Origin: Phytophthora quininea
Taxonomy: Eukaryota; Oomycota; Peronosporomycetes; Peronosporales; Peronosporaceae
NCBI GenBank assembly: GCA_011947345.1
Contig: JAAVTG010001003.1
Location: forward strand, 620,001-684,000
Length of the DNA stretch: 64,000 bases
Direction of reading: 5' to 3'
The position numbers were made by a program, and so were the translations under genes. Shown piece by piece: positions 44,863 through 54,508 of this stretch. Under the pieces are notes generated by a model, which did no database searches, was not told the origin of the DNA, and saw nothing but the letters and a program-made list of their open reading frames with translations. How positions within the stretch are numbered: the first letter of the stretch is position 1; each line of letters starts with the position of its first letter.

Positions 44863-45777
44863 TCATCGGGACTTGTCGTTAGACGAATCCCCAGCGCTCG
44901 GGCCATCGGTGTCGTTCATGGCGCTGTAGAAACCCTCAGGGTCACTATCACTGTTGCACTCTCTTTCAGATGCTGCTGCGTTCGACTGCGGAGACCCAGC
45001 AACTCCGCTGATGGTGGAGCTGGTCTCCATCGACGTGCTCGGCCCCAATTCGTCTGTCGTCCTCTCTCCATGATCGTTGACGTAGGAGCACGCTCCCAGT
45101 TTGTGCAGTTGCGGCTTGTCTAGCTCCACGGTATCTCTCCAACCAACGAGGTTTAGCGCTAGCTGCGGCTGCCGTGAGCGCAGCATCTCGTTCTCGAGAT
45201 GACGGTGAGTCGCCATTGCATTCTGCCACGCCACTTCCGCGCGTCTCCGCTTGAACTTGAGCGCCACAAACACCAGCAGCCCCAAGCAGGTCATCCCCGA
45301 CGACAGACCGACGTATAGCAGGAACGAGTCCTCGCTTGAGCACCCACTTTCCTCTGCAGGCTCCACAGCCGAGCACAGCGACGGACAGATACAAACTCCG
45401 TCTTGACCGTTGCAAATTGGGTCTGCTGCAGTTGCAACGCAGACTGCACATGCACCGTCGTCGGAGTCGCAGTACGACGTCGTGCTGTTGGTCGAGGAGC
45501 TCCGTGTCACGCAGGACAAGTCGTCAGCATTGAACTCGCAGCTCTGTACAGCAAAATTGTGTTAGTCTGCACTCACTACGGCAATGCTGCTCGGAATGCA
45601 ATCGCCTACCGACGTGGAAATGCACAGGTTGCACATGATCTCGAGTTGGCATGCCGTGTACTCTTCGTTGATGTGGCTGCAGGTGTAGGACTCGGGAATG
45701 CTCACACCCGACCGGATCGCCCATGTCGGCGAGCTGAAGGCGGCAACGAGAACTAGCAACACCACGCGCATGGTCAT
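44863..45777 (-). CDS. Cysteine-rich single-pass membrane protein, paralogue 1
   Basis: A type I membrane protein of about 293 residues. ATG 45777 opens a signal peptide (MTMRVVLLVLVAAFSSPTWA). The ectodomain has about 17 Cys, including CAVCVATAADPICNGQDGVC-ICPSLC. Then a membrane segment (LLYVGLSSGMTCLGLLVFVAL), a basic stop-transfer (KFKRRR), and a cytosolic tail with RSRQPQLALNLVGWRDTVEL followed by DKPQ. The two exons 45777-45577 and 45543-44863 imply an intron of only 33 nt (GTGAGT..ACAG with ACTAAC), placed as in paralogue 2; reading through meets a stop at once. A true intron that short would be unusual; missing bases may have shortened it. The tandem paralogues lie at 48974 and 50245. 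Function unknown; a receptor-like role is possible. Confidence 0.7.
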
Positions 45778-46579
45778 CTGAGCTTCCCCGGCGAGTCTCG
45801 AAGTGGTCGAGCGCATCCATCCAGCAAGGTGTGCTTGAGACAGACCGTTGACCGCCCCGCGACGTTTTTGGTGCAGGACGATCGCCAAAGTTCAAGTAGG
45901 TCAGGTTGTGTGTGTACACCAAGCGACCGCAGCGGGCAACAACTCTGGTGCGGCAAGTTATCGCTCGCAGTACGCGGGATCTGCGGGGCTTCTTGGTCGT
46001 GGACGAGTTCTCCATCCCGGAGAGCGTTGGTCGCGCGTGTTGAGCAGCAGCCGGGCACTCCATTTCGACAGGTATCCACCGTCGAGATAATCTTTCCCCG
46101 CCCGGCTCATTGTAACTGCCAGCATCATCCAAGCACTGCAGCGCACTATTGCAGCAGTGGCCATGGTAAGGCAAAATGCTGCAAGATGCAGACTGCCTTC
46201 CTCTGCTCACTCCTGAAGGCTTTGCTCTTCAGCGATGGAATGACCAACGCGTTCCGCCGTTGCATCATTGACTCGGTACATACATGATCAGCACCCATAG
46301 AAGCGGCGAGCCGGTGAGCCGCTGTGCTCGCGTAAGAACTACGCACCAGTGCGTGCTTATTAGCGTCGTCATGTAGTCGCTCTCGGTTCCTGCTCTCCAT
46401 GGATTGTAGAAGGGTAGAGAACATTTGTGGCCCATCAGAGAACGACGAGCACCTGCGTTGAGAAGCACTCGAAGCCACCACTTGCTACGTGGGTCATAGT
46501 GGGGTGAACACTGTTCACTTTCGGTCTTGCCGTCTTGCGCCCACAACTACCAGTAGCTTTTCTGGGAGCTCGTAGACCC
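45778..46579. other. Spacer upstream of paralogue 1 and of the Fanzor gene
   Basis: Open frames exist on the minus strand (45958-46164, 46146-46481) without recognisable domains. A perfect 15-base palindrome, GTGAACACTGTTCAC, lies at 46504-46518, 62 bp before the Fanzor ATG. The left end of the Fanzor-carrying insertion should be somewhere here; I could not find a terminal repeat or target duplication by eye. Confidence 0.5.
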
Positions 46580-48803
46580 ATGGGTCGGCGAGCTCCTACC
46601 CTCGAAGAGGTGCTGTGGAGCAAGTCACACATGTACACCTCCGTGAGCTGCAAGCTCAACGATGTCTGCTCGGACGATATGCTGCGAGAGGAGATCGAGA
46701 CGTCTGTCAAGGCTCTCCACAAAGTCGCGGTGGAGGCTTGGCACGTAGCTAATCTCCACATGTTGAAGTGTTGTGCCTCTGGTTGGCGCTGCCCAGATCT
46801 GACCGACGAGTTCTTTTACACGTGCTGTACCGAAGTGCTGCAAAAGCGTGCTGACGGCTCTGTTGGTTCCCCTCCAGTGTATGATCGTGTTCACGCCGGC
46901 CAAGGCATGGAGATCGAAGCCAAGTATCGACTGCTTCAAACGATCTACGAGTACAAGGTTAACCGGCACCGCTCTCACCAGTACCGTCCTGTGATGATGA
47001 AGTTTTACAGCTCACTGCTGCACGACCTGTCGACGCAGATGGAGGCCAACGCAAAAACCACGTAGTCTTGCAGTTTATCAAGCGTCTGCGCATGTACATT
47101 ACCATCAAATACGGCACCAATTCAAGGCAGACCAGTTGCATTATCAAGGAGATATTTTATCAAGATGGCGGTGGCCCTGTGGGAGAACCAGCGACGGAGG
47201 TGCGACTGATGTTGGGCATGATCCCGACGAAACGAAGATTATTTGAGAACACAGGATACTTTGTGGGCCGTTTGCGAGAGATTCTGAGGGTGGTGGTGGA
47301 GCGACAGCTTGATACTCCTCGCGAGAAGGGCGTGCGCTCGTTTTCCTTGCTGCCACACGCCAACAAGTTTGTACCACAGCACATTACCATCAACGCTAGC
47401 TCGCTACACAACCTGTGCGCCCACATTTTCCAGAGGCATGGCGTGCGTCTGTGTGGTGGCCAAGAACCGGTGCAACATGGACCTACGCTGGAAGCGCACT
47501 TCAAGAACAACAAAGAGATGGTCATGCGCATGGCATTTGATGTATCAAGATACGAGACTGCCCAACGGAACTCGCCATTTCGTGGAGATGCTTTTCGAGA
47601 CCTCGACCCCGCCACGAAGAAATACTATGCTAGTCATCTCTTTGCCAATGAGATCAAGACGGACGGAGTGGATGCTTCAATCCTATTGTGGAAACCCTGC
47701 GACTACGAGCATTCGCTGGCTGCTCAAAACCAAAGTCGTCTGAAGAACAAGTATAAGTTCAAGAAGCAGCCTCATAATCCCGAGTTTTACCGACTTCCCG
47801 CCGGGTATCACCCAGACGTCTTCATCGGAGTGGATCCGGGAATGCGTTCTATGCTCACCGCCGTTAGCGAAGGTCGACTGCAAGGCAAGCGGCGCCGCCG
47901 AAATCGCTGGCTTCAAAGTCGGGGTCGGCGCAAACGAAAGAAGAAGAATCGTCACTACAAAGATGGCAAGAAGATTTTGGAGATCTCCTCTCGCGAGTAC
48001 TGGCACAAAGCAGGCTACTACTACCAGCAGCGCTGGCTCAAACGGCTCAAGCAGGACAACCCAAGATACGCTGCAGCGCTTACCGCCATCCCCAGTTTTA
48101 AGACCCACGACTACGCTACTTACGCTGACAACCTCACCGTACTCTGGAGAGAGTTCGACTTCTTGGTTGACTTCTCGAACCATGCGTTCCGCAACTGGAG
48201 GTTTTCCAACAAGGTCAGGAAGCAGCGTGCGCTCGCTGGCTTTGCCAAGCGGCTTGTGCCGAAGGTCAGCACGCAAGTTTGTATCGGTTATGGCGACTGG
48301 TCTCGCCGAGCTCGCATCAAGGCCCCCCTATTCCTGTTAAAGGCATGATGAAAGCACTCGAAGCGAGAGCGATAATCATTTACGTCGATGAATTTCGCAC
48401 CAGCAAGCTAAGCTGTCAGTGCTTCGGAGAGATGAAGTATGCTCGACTGCGTCCAAGGTTCCACAAAGCGCCCAAACCGAACCGAGCAGTGCTTCGCTGT
48501 CCATCCAAGAAATGCCAGACAAACTTTGTGAACCGAGACGTGAACGCTGCTCAAAACATGCTGACCATTCTAAAGACTCAGCTCATATCGGGGGCCGGCC
48601 CGCTGCGTTTGCGCGGTGAGTCGACTCCTCCTGGCTGGAAGAGCTTCGCCTGTGCAAGGGAGCCGAACTCCCTGACAGCCAAACTGCCAGGGCACTGCAA
48701 GCGGAGACTCGTACGACGCCAAACGATGCATAATAGCGAGGACACAGGAGCTTCCTTTGTTAGCCAGTGTCCATATTTTGTTATTACAGTAATGGAAAAG
48801 TAA
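46580..48803 (+). CDS. Fanzor (eukaryotic TnpB-like RNA-guided nuclease)
   Basis: Predicted at 741 residues from ATG 46580 (MGRRAPTLEEVL). The carboxyl half has the Fanzor/TnpB nuclease signature: RuvC-I aspartate in DVFIGV-DPGMRSMLTAV (about 47830), then about 190 residues later VDEFRTSKLSCQCFGEM with the TS pair, a four-cysteine zinc finger (CQC, RCPSKKC), and the RuvC-III RD in NFVNRDVNAAQNM. This fits the published Fanzor pattern D-x(125-275)-[TS][TS]xx-C4 finger-x(5-50)-RD. A Lys/Arg-rich block (GKRRRRNRWLQSRGRRKRKK) after RuvC-I may bind RNA or act in nuclear import. Two bases are missing, at about 47052 (A5 for A6) and 48330 (C6 for C7); with them the frame is complete and the catalytic residues intact. 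It lies between two tandem membrane-protein genes on the opposite strand. No other transposase is nearby. Confidence 0.88.
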
Positions 48804-48973
48804 GCGCTCTTGTTGCCGCGAGCCGGAGCTTTGGTGGTATAATGTACAGACAAGAGTCGGAATCCGATGGTGGTCCACCTCATCGGCGACTAGGGCCACC
48901 GGGCTCCAGTCACCGGCAGCTTCAATCAAAACTCTTGCCGTAGCGCACGGCACATTCATACAAACGCTATAAG

Positions 48974-49908
48974 TTACTTGGCCGGGCGAACGTCGATGGC
49001 CACGTCCGTCTTCTCCTCTTCGTCCTCGCTGTCCGACGCCGCAGACACGGCGGTGGTGGTGTCGCTCGGGAATTCGTCTCTCATGGGGAAGTAAGGGGTC
49101 GCTCCACGACCTCCGTCACGCGGCGTCTGAACGCCAATGCCACTGGCCTTGAGCTCATCCTCCGAGAGGAGCTCCCCGTCGCCCTTCTTGTCCTGCAGCA
49201 TCAGGTAGTAGCACGTCTCGAGCTCCACGTTGGTCATCTGCGGCTTGTGCAGCTCCACGTGGTCTCTCCAGCCCACCAACTCCAGCGACAGTTGGGGGCG
49301 TCTGGCTCGCAGCATCTCGCTCTCTCGACGACGCTGCTGGCGACGGGCCTCCAGCTCTCGCTGCACCATGCCCATCTGCTCCTGGACGCGCCGCTCCGCA
49401 CACTTGCGCTGCATGTAGAGCAGCAGCATGATGCTGAGCGCGCCAAAGGCCACGGCCACGTACATCATGCTGAAGTTCTGCTTGTTGGTGGTGCATTGGT
49501 CCGAGGACGACGAGTTGGCCACCACGTCACAGAGCGACGGGCAGATGCAGACGCCGTCCTGACCCGTGCAAGTGGGCTTGCTGGCGCTGACGGAGCAGGC
49601 CGCGCAGACGCTGTCGCTGTTGCTGCAGTAGGTGGCGGCAGTTGACGCGTTGGTGGGAGTGGAGCAGGTCGAGTCCACCAGGTCGTACTCGCAGCCCTGG
49701 GTAAAGGAAGCAACGTTAGATAAAAAGAATGTGACTACGTTAAAATTTACAAGGCTTCTGTATTTCGTACCGAGGTGGCGACGCACTGAGCGCACAGAGA
49801 CTGCCGCTGGCAGGACGAGTAGGAGCTGGAGATCTGGCTGCACGTGTCGGCGAGCGCAAGCGGCGCCATGGCCAGGAGGAGCAAGGACACGAGCTCCTTC
49901 CTCCGCAT
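48974..49908 (-). CDS. Cysteine-rich single-pass membrane protein, paralogue 2
   Basis: 286 residues in two exons (49908-49771, 49696-48974). Signal peptide MRRKELVSLLLLAMAPLALA; ectodomain with the shared block CAACSVSASKPTCTGQDGVC then ICPSLC; membrane segment YVAVAFGALSIMLLLYM; and a tail with LRARRPQLSLELVGWRDHVE followed by LHKPQ and ETCYYLM. The stretch Q-L-x-L-x-LVGWRDxVELxKPQ is the best-conserved part between paralogues 1 and 2, better than the ectodomain, which suggests a cytosolic binding partner. The carboxyl end is acidic (SDSEDEEEKTD). The intron sits at the same place as in paralogue 1. Confidence 0.75.
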
Positions 49909-50244
49909 CAGGACGGGGGTGTTCTTAGTGGAGGAGACGATTAGGGAGTGGTGCAGGAATCAAGCTGGGCCTCCACGGAGAAGAGCTCGAACGCATACAA
50001 ACGCAAAGTGAGGTTGGACGCCGGGAGAATGGAGATGCTTCAACATTGACCTGGACATCACGAACCCATCCCCTATATTAACCAATCCCGTGCATGTAGC
50101 CATCTTTTGATTCGCTGATCAGACGGTGACGCGCCCCGCGTTGCCCCCATCAACCATAAAACGGACATGACCACCGGTTGAAGTCGCACTTGACAAGCAT
50201 CAAGGGCCACAATGGAGCTCATATCGATATCTGTCCAAGTCTAC
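49909..50244. other. Spacer between membrane-protein paralogues 2 and 3
   Basis: It holds the promoter region of paralogue 2 (minus strand) and the 3' end of paralogue 3. TTAACCAATCCCG at 50078-50090 is a possible CCAAT box on the plus strand. No gene is seen. Confidence 0.5.
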
Positions 50245-51093
50245 TCATACGAGCTGCGCGGCCGTCACCTCCCTGTGCTGCTCGTTGTTTCTAGACGACT
50301 CTGCTGCGAGATCTGTCGCCACGACGGCGCCGGCGATGTCAGTCGTCGAATCGGCAACTTCAACTCCTTCCTCTCCTCCGCTTGATCGGTTGATATTTTC
50401 CTTTGCGCTCTGCATCGGGACGAAACAAGAGCGCAGCTCGAGATCAGCAAAGCCCTCGCTGGCTATTGGGTCGCTCTGCTGGTTGATGTGCTTCCACCAC
50501 GCCTCGAGCTTCAAGCTGCCGGGAAGGCGGCGGTTCTGCTTGGCGCGGTGCTTCCGCAGCATGCAGCTGAGGCTGCAGTCGCAGCAGCCTTTGAACATGG
50601 CGTAGATCAGCAACGGCATGACGACGGCGCCCGCCAAGATGAAGCTCCTCGTGTTGACGTCGCTCGTGCCGGCGCAACGCGACGGCTGGGGCGAGATTTG
50701 CTCGCACTTGGCCACGCAGACGCAGGATTTGATGCCCGCACAGACGTCAGTCGAGTTGCTCTTGCGGCAGGCGATGCACGCGGGGTCAGCTTCGCTGCAG
50801 TAATCCACTCCGCCGTCGATGTAAAGCCCGACAGCAGCTCTGATGACGTTGGGGGCGTCGACGGACACGCAGCCTCCGGTTGTGACTTCGACGGCGCAGC
50901 CGCTGCGGGACAAACACGTCTTGCAGGACACGGGGTACCAGCAGTCGTTGATGAACTCCTGCTGACCGCAGCTGTCGGAAGTGTTCAATTCGGAGACTTC
51001 TCCTACCGAGCTGGAGGACGAACTCGACAACGCTTGGACAGTGGACAGGAGAAACACATTCAGAAGGAGCACCACTTGCAGCACGGCACGCAT
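50245..51093 (-). CDS. Cysteine-rich single-pass membrane protein, paralogue 3
   Basis: 282 residues, one exon, no break. Signal peptide MRAVLQVVLLLNVFLLSTVQA, then a Ser run and about 16 ectodomain cysteines (CWYPVSCKTCLSRSGC, DPACIACRKSNSTDVCAG, SCVCVAKC). The membrane segment is SFILAGAVVMPLLIYAMF, followed by CCDCSLSCMLRKH, which may be palmitoylated. It has the same plan and cysteine spacing as paralogues 1 and 2 but lacks their WRDxVEL tail motif; the matching place reads SLKLEAWWKHINQQ. It lacks the intron. It is the most diverged member of the trio. Confidence 0.72.
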   Translation of the reverse strand: MRAVLQVVLLLNVFLLSTVQALSSSSSSSVGEVSELNTSDSCGQQEFINDCWYPVSCKTCLSRSGCAVEVTTGGCVSVDAPNVIRAAVGLYIDGGVDYCSEADPACIACRKSNSTDVCAGIKSCVCVAKCEQISPQPSRCAGTSDVNTRSFILAGAVVMPLLIYAMFKGCCDCSLSCMLRKHRAKQNRRLPGSLKLEAWWKHINQQSDPIASEGFADLELRSCFVPMQSAKENINRSSGGEEGVEVADSTTDIAGAVVATDLAAESSRNNEQHREVTAAQLV

Positions 51094-51340
51094 GGCACTT
51101 GACTTTGACCTCACCACCGCGACGTGTCTGAATGGCTGTGCAGGTGCCAAGCCTTCAGGGCTCACAATAGTTATTGTGGCTATCTTCAGCGCCAAAAGCG
51201 GCTTCTTCCCATGCTGCAGCCAGCAGAACTGTCAAAAATTGACGCTTTCATTTGGTGCTTTCATCGTGAGCATGGTACCTACCTAGTGCACTGCTAGCAG
51301 GTAGCATGTTGCAGCCAAACCCAACGCAATAGACTATCAT

Positions 51341-52588
51341 CTACGGCTCGTGGATCTTGGCGAGGCGCTTGATGGCCTCCTCGATGGCCTCGTCAGTCTT
51401 GCAATACGCAAAGCGCGCCCACTTGCTGCCTTCCTCTTTATTGTCCGCGCAAAAGAACGCGCTCGTTGGGATGGCCGTCACACCCTTGGTAATGGTAAGC
51501 CAGCGACAAAAGGCCCAGTCGTAAGACATGCCCGGCTCGATAAAACTCTCCGGCACTTTCACAGCCGAAATATCCGAGTACAGGAAGATGCCACCTCCCG
51601 GTGAAATCGGCACGATGCCCACGTCCAAGAGCGCGCTCGCAAGGCAGTCGCGCTTCTGCTTGTACTGGTCTGCCACAAAGGCGAAGAACGTCGGGAACCC
51701 CTTGTACGGCTTCTCTGCCTGCTCCAACATGTTGGCGACCGCTTCTTGGAACGGCGTCGAGACACTGAACTGGATCCAGTTGTTGGCCAAGTAGATGCCT
51801 TTGATGAGATTGCTGGGTCCGATGGCCCAGCCCACTTTCCATCCCGTCACTGAGAAGGTCTTTCCGGCACTTGACACAGTCAGCGTTCGCTCCCACATCC
51901 CCTCCATGTTGGCGATTCGCACGTGCTCCTTGCCATCGAACAAGATGTGCTCGTACACTTCGTCCGAGACGACAATCACACGCGGGTATTTGCGCACGTA
52001 CTTGGCAATGAGCCCCAGCTCCTGCTTCGTAAACACTTTTCCCGTTGGGTTGTGCGGGTTGTTGAGTAGCACAGCACGCGTCTTGGACGAGAAGGCTGCT
52101 GCAAGCGTGGGCTCGTCAATGTAGAACTCTTTCTCTCCCGACTGCTCGCAGGCTCTCACATGTAGCGGCACGAACCGGCACACGCCACCGGCCATCTGCA
52201 CTTGGGCGTGGTAGATGTCAAACGCCGGCTCGAACACGACAACCTCGTCCCCGGCCTGCACGAAGGCGTTGACGGCGGCGTAGATGGTCTCGGTGGCGCC
52301 CACGCCGACGGCGATCTCGTCGTTCCAGCGGATCTGGCGGTTGAACTCCTTGGAGTATTTCCTGGCCAGCACCTCCACGAGCTTCTTGTGGCCCTGCGGC
52401 CGCGCGTACTGGTTGAAATCGGCGTCCAGGGCGTCCTTGGCTGCCTGCTTGACAAAGTCCTCGCAGCGCCAGTCCGGGAAGCCCTGCCCCAGGTTCACGG
52501 CCTTGTGCTCCAGCGCCAGCGGCGTGAACTCGTGCCAGACGGTGGGCTGGTCGAAGCCGTCCAGGCGCGTGGCGAGCTGCTCAGCCAT
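51341..52588 (-). CDS. Kynurenine/glutamine aminotransferase (class I, KAT type)
   Basis: A PLP aminotransferase of the kynurenine aminotransferase / glutamine transaminase K group, 415 residues, one exon, no break. Landmarks: NLGQGFPDW, YARPQGHKKLVEVLA, VGVGATETIYAAV, EPAFDIYHAQV, LNNPHNPTGKVF, VVSDEVYEHI, and the PLP lysine in SSAGKTFSVTGWKVGWAIG; the substrate arginine region is near the end (KWARFAYCKTDE). I start at ATG 52588 (MAEQLATRLDGFDQPTVWHE), where family homology begins. No targeting peptide is obvious, so it is probably cytosolic. It is divergent from the third aldo/keto reductase, with 357 bp between the starts. Confidence 0.93.
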   Translation of the reverse strand: MAEQLATRLDGFDQPTVWHEFTPLALEHKAVNLGQGFPDWRCEDFVKQAAKDALDADFNQYARPQGHKKLVEVLARKYSKEFNRQIRWNDEIAVGVGATETIYAAVNAFVQAGDEVVVFEPAFDIYHAQVQMAGGVCRFVPLHVRACEQSGEKEFYIDEPTLAAAFSSKTRAVLLNNPHNPTGKVFTKQELGLIAKYVRKYPRVIVVSDEVYEHILFDGKEHVRIANMEGMWERTLTVSSAGKTFSVTGWKVGWAIGPSNLIKGIYLANNWIQFSVSTPFQEAVANMLEQAEKPYKGFPTFFAFVADQYKQKRDCLASALLDVGIVPISPGGGIFLYSDISAVKVPESFIEPGMSYDWAFCRWLTITKGVTAIPTSAFFCADNKEEGSKWARFAYCKTDEAIEEAIKRLAKIHEP

Positions 52589-52945
52589 GGTCGTCGAAGA
52601 TTGCAAAGTGTGAAGTGGCTCTGGAACCAGTGACGTGGTGATTTCACCAATCAAGAGACGCAGAGCGGTCTACAAGGCCGACACATCCCATCAAGGCTGT
52701 TTACTGCGGCGCTGAGCTACTCGGCGAGCAGGACGGCCAGTGCGAACTCCAGCACATGTAGCGCGTCTACTTGATGTAGCTGCACATGGACTAGCGCCTC
52801 GCGTCCAGAAGAATTGTCTGCTGGGGTCGATGATCCAGGTCGAATTGATTATGATGCCTTGAAAGCCGCTGATTGACAAAACACGGTGGTATCACCTTGA
52901 CCGTCGATCCGAGCTCACAACTGCTTTCGACTGAAGACTACCAAG
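52589..52945. other. Divergent promoter region, aminotransferase / AKR copy C
   Basis: No gene is seen. CACCAATCAAG at 52645-52655 is a possible CCAAT box. I found no clear initiator for either gene. Confidence 0.5.
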
Positions 52946-54263
52946 ATGAGCTCCGCCCCAAGACCCCGCACACGATGACGTACCGATTCCTGGGCAACTC
53001 GGGCCTGCTGGTGTCCAAGTTTGGCTTCGGAAGCTTCGTCACGTTCGACATGCAGATGGACTTTGAAAAGTCCTACGCCGTCTTCGAGCGCGCCTTCCAG
53101 AGCGGCATCAACTTTTCGACAGCGCCGAGACCTACGCCGATGGCGAGGCCGAGACGTTCATCGGCAAGATCGTCAAGACCGGCGTCGAGCGTGGCGTCTG
53201 GAGTCGAGAGGACCTGGTGCTGACGACCAAGCTCTTCTTCGGCACCAAGCTGGGCAGCGGCGGAGGCGGCCCGAACGACACTGGGCTGAGCCGCAAGCAC
53301 ATCGTCGAAGGCATAAAGGGATCGCTGAAGCGATTCGACCTGGACTACGTCGACGTGGTCTTCTGTCATCGCCAGGACCCGTACACGCCGATGGAGGAGA
53401 TTGTACGCCTTCAGCATTGAGAGAATTCGATGGTAGCTGATGAAATTGTGTTGCAGGTTCGTGCGATGAACTACGTGATCGAACAAGGGTGGGCGTTCTA
53501 CTGGGGCACGAGCGAGTGGACGGCCGCTGAGGTCATGGAAGCCTGCGAGGTTGCGGATCGCCTCGGTCTCATTCGTCCGGTACAGTCGAGATCTGACATT
53601 GACAAGTGATGATTCTATCTGACTCATGTTGCTTTCTGCAGGTGGCCGACCAAACGCGTTACAACATCCTCGACCGTTCTCGTGTGGATTACGACTTCAC
53701 CAACCTGTACAAGGTATTCGCCGCCGCGTTCTGTTGAAAGCGCTAAAGTGCTAAGGACTAACTTGTTTATCGCCGATGTTGCAGAAATACAAGTACGGGG
53801 TGACTGCTTTTTCTGCGCTTGCCAGTGGGGTGCTCACGGGCAAATACGCGAACGGAATTCCCGAGGTATATGCTATCACCTATAACAAGCTGCATGATTC
53901 CTGAACTGACGAGTAGTTGTGCAACAGGGCTCTCGTATGTCCGTTCCGGGATTCAAGAATGTGCTATCTGCTGGCCTCGAGGAGAAGACGGTCAAGGCCC
54001 TCCAACTGGCCGAAATCGCCAAGGAAATCGGCTGCACGCTGCCGCAATTGGCCATCGCTTGGTGTGTTGCCAACCCGAACGTGTCGACATTGCTGCTCGG
54101 TGCGTTGAGGATCGAGCAGCTGGAAGAAAACCTGAAGGCGCTGGACTTCGAGGACAAGATCACGCCCGAGATCCGAGCCAAGATCGACGCGGTCGCCGAA
54201 TTCAAGCCGACGTTGACCCAAGTCCAGCCGGTCGTGCACCAGATTCGCGGCAAGTGGCAGTAG
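52946..54263 (+). CDS. Aldo/keto reductase, Kv-channel beta-subunit type (copy C)
   Basis: A third Kv-beta-like reductase, 356 residues, the same length as copy B. Exons 52946-53402, 53457-53579, 53642-53713, 53785-53865 and 53928-54263. Motifs: [57 protein letters not shown] and [18 protein letters not shown]. The start MSSAP is followed at once by a C4 run missing one C (about 52961); a T is missing at about 53118 (AACTTTTCG). All exon phases then agree. It keeps the intron after GIPE, as copy A does. It is closer in sequence to B than to A, despite lying 43 kb away. The next element downstream is the piggyBac insertion, 126 bp past its stop. Confidence 0.88.
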
Positions 54264-54389
54264 GTCTACAGTTCGAAAGTGATTAGCTTGCTAACTCGCT
54301 AAATCATCAGCGTAAAGTTTCCGTGGGCAAATTTTGTTGTTTCAACTAATAAGTACCAGTCGTATAGATAAAGTTTTGCTAATTCTTAA

Positions 54390-54460
54390 TCTTTATCCCC
54401 CAGGTCAAAAGCCTACCGGTAGCAAGGGAGAGAGCCTACCCGTAGGCTGGAGGTTAGTTT
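54390..54460 (+). repeat. piggyBac left terminal repeat
   Basis: It begins TCTTTATCCCCCA, then two short palindromic blocks (CTACCGGTAG and CTACCCGTAGG) and ends GTTAGTTT. The right end repeats the same order in inverse. Confidence 0.9.
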
Positions 54461-54508
54461 GTTATCTATAGAAGTTTGTATTGAAAGTCATATGCTTAGT
54501 AGAAAAAG

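Noticed and set aside
46146..46481. Minus-strand frame of 111 codons next to the Fanzor gene, possibly a partner protein
   Set aside because: No domain, Ser/Arg-rich random composition, and no clear transcription signals.
46580..48803. Bacterial contamination carrying TnpB
   Set aside because: The protein is twice the length of bacterial TnpB, follows the eukaryotic Fanzor pattern, and is flanked on both sides by intron-containing oomycete paralogues.
50488..51102. 204-codon frame antisense to membrane-protein paralogue 3
   Set aside because: It mirrors the coding strand of a gene with signal peptide and membrane span; no independent support.
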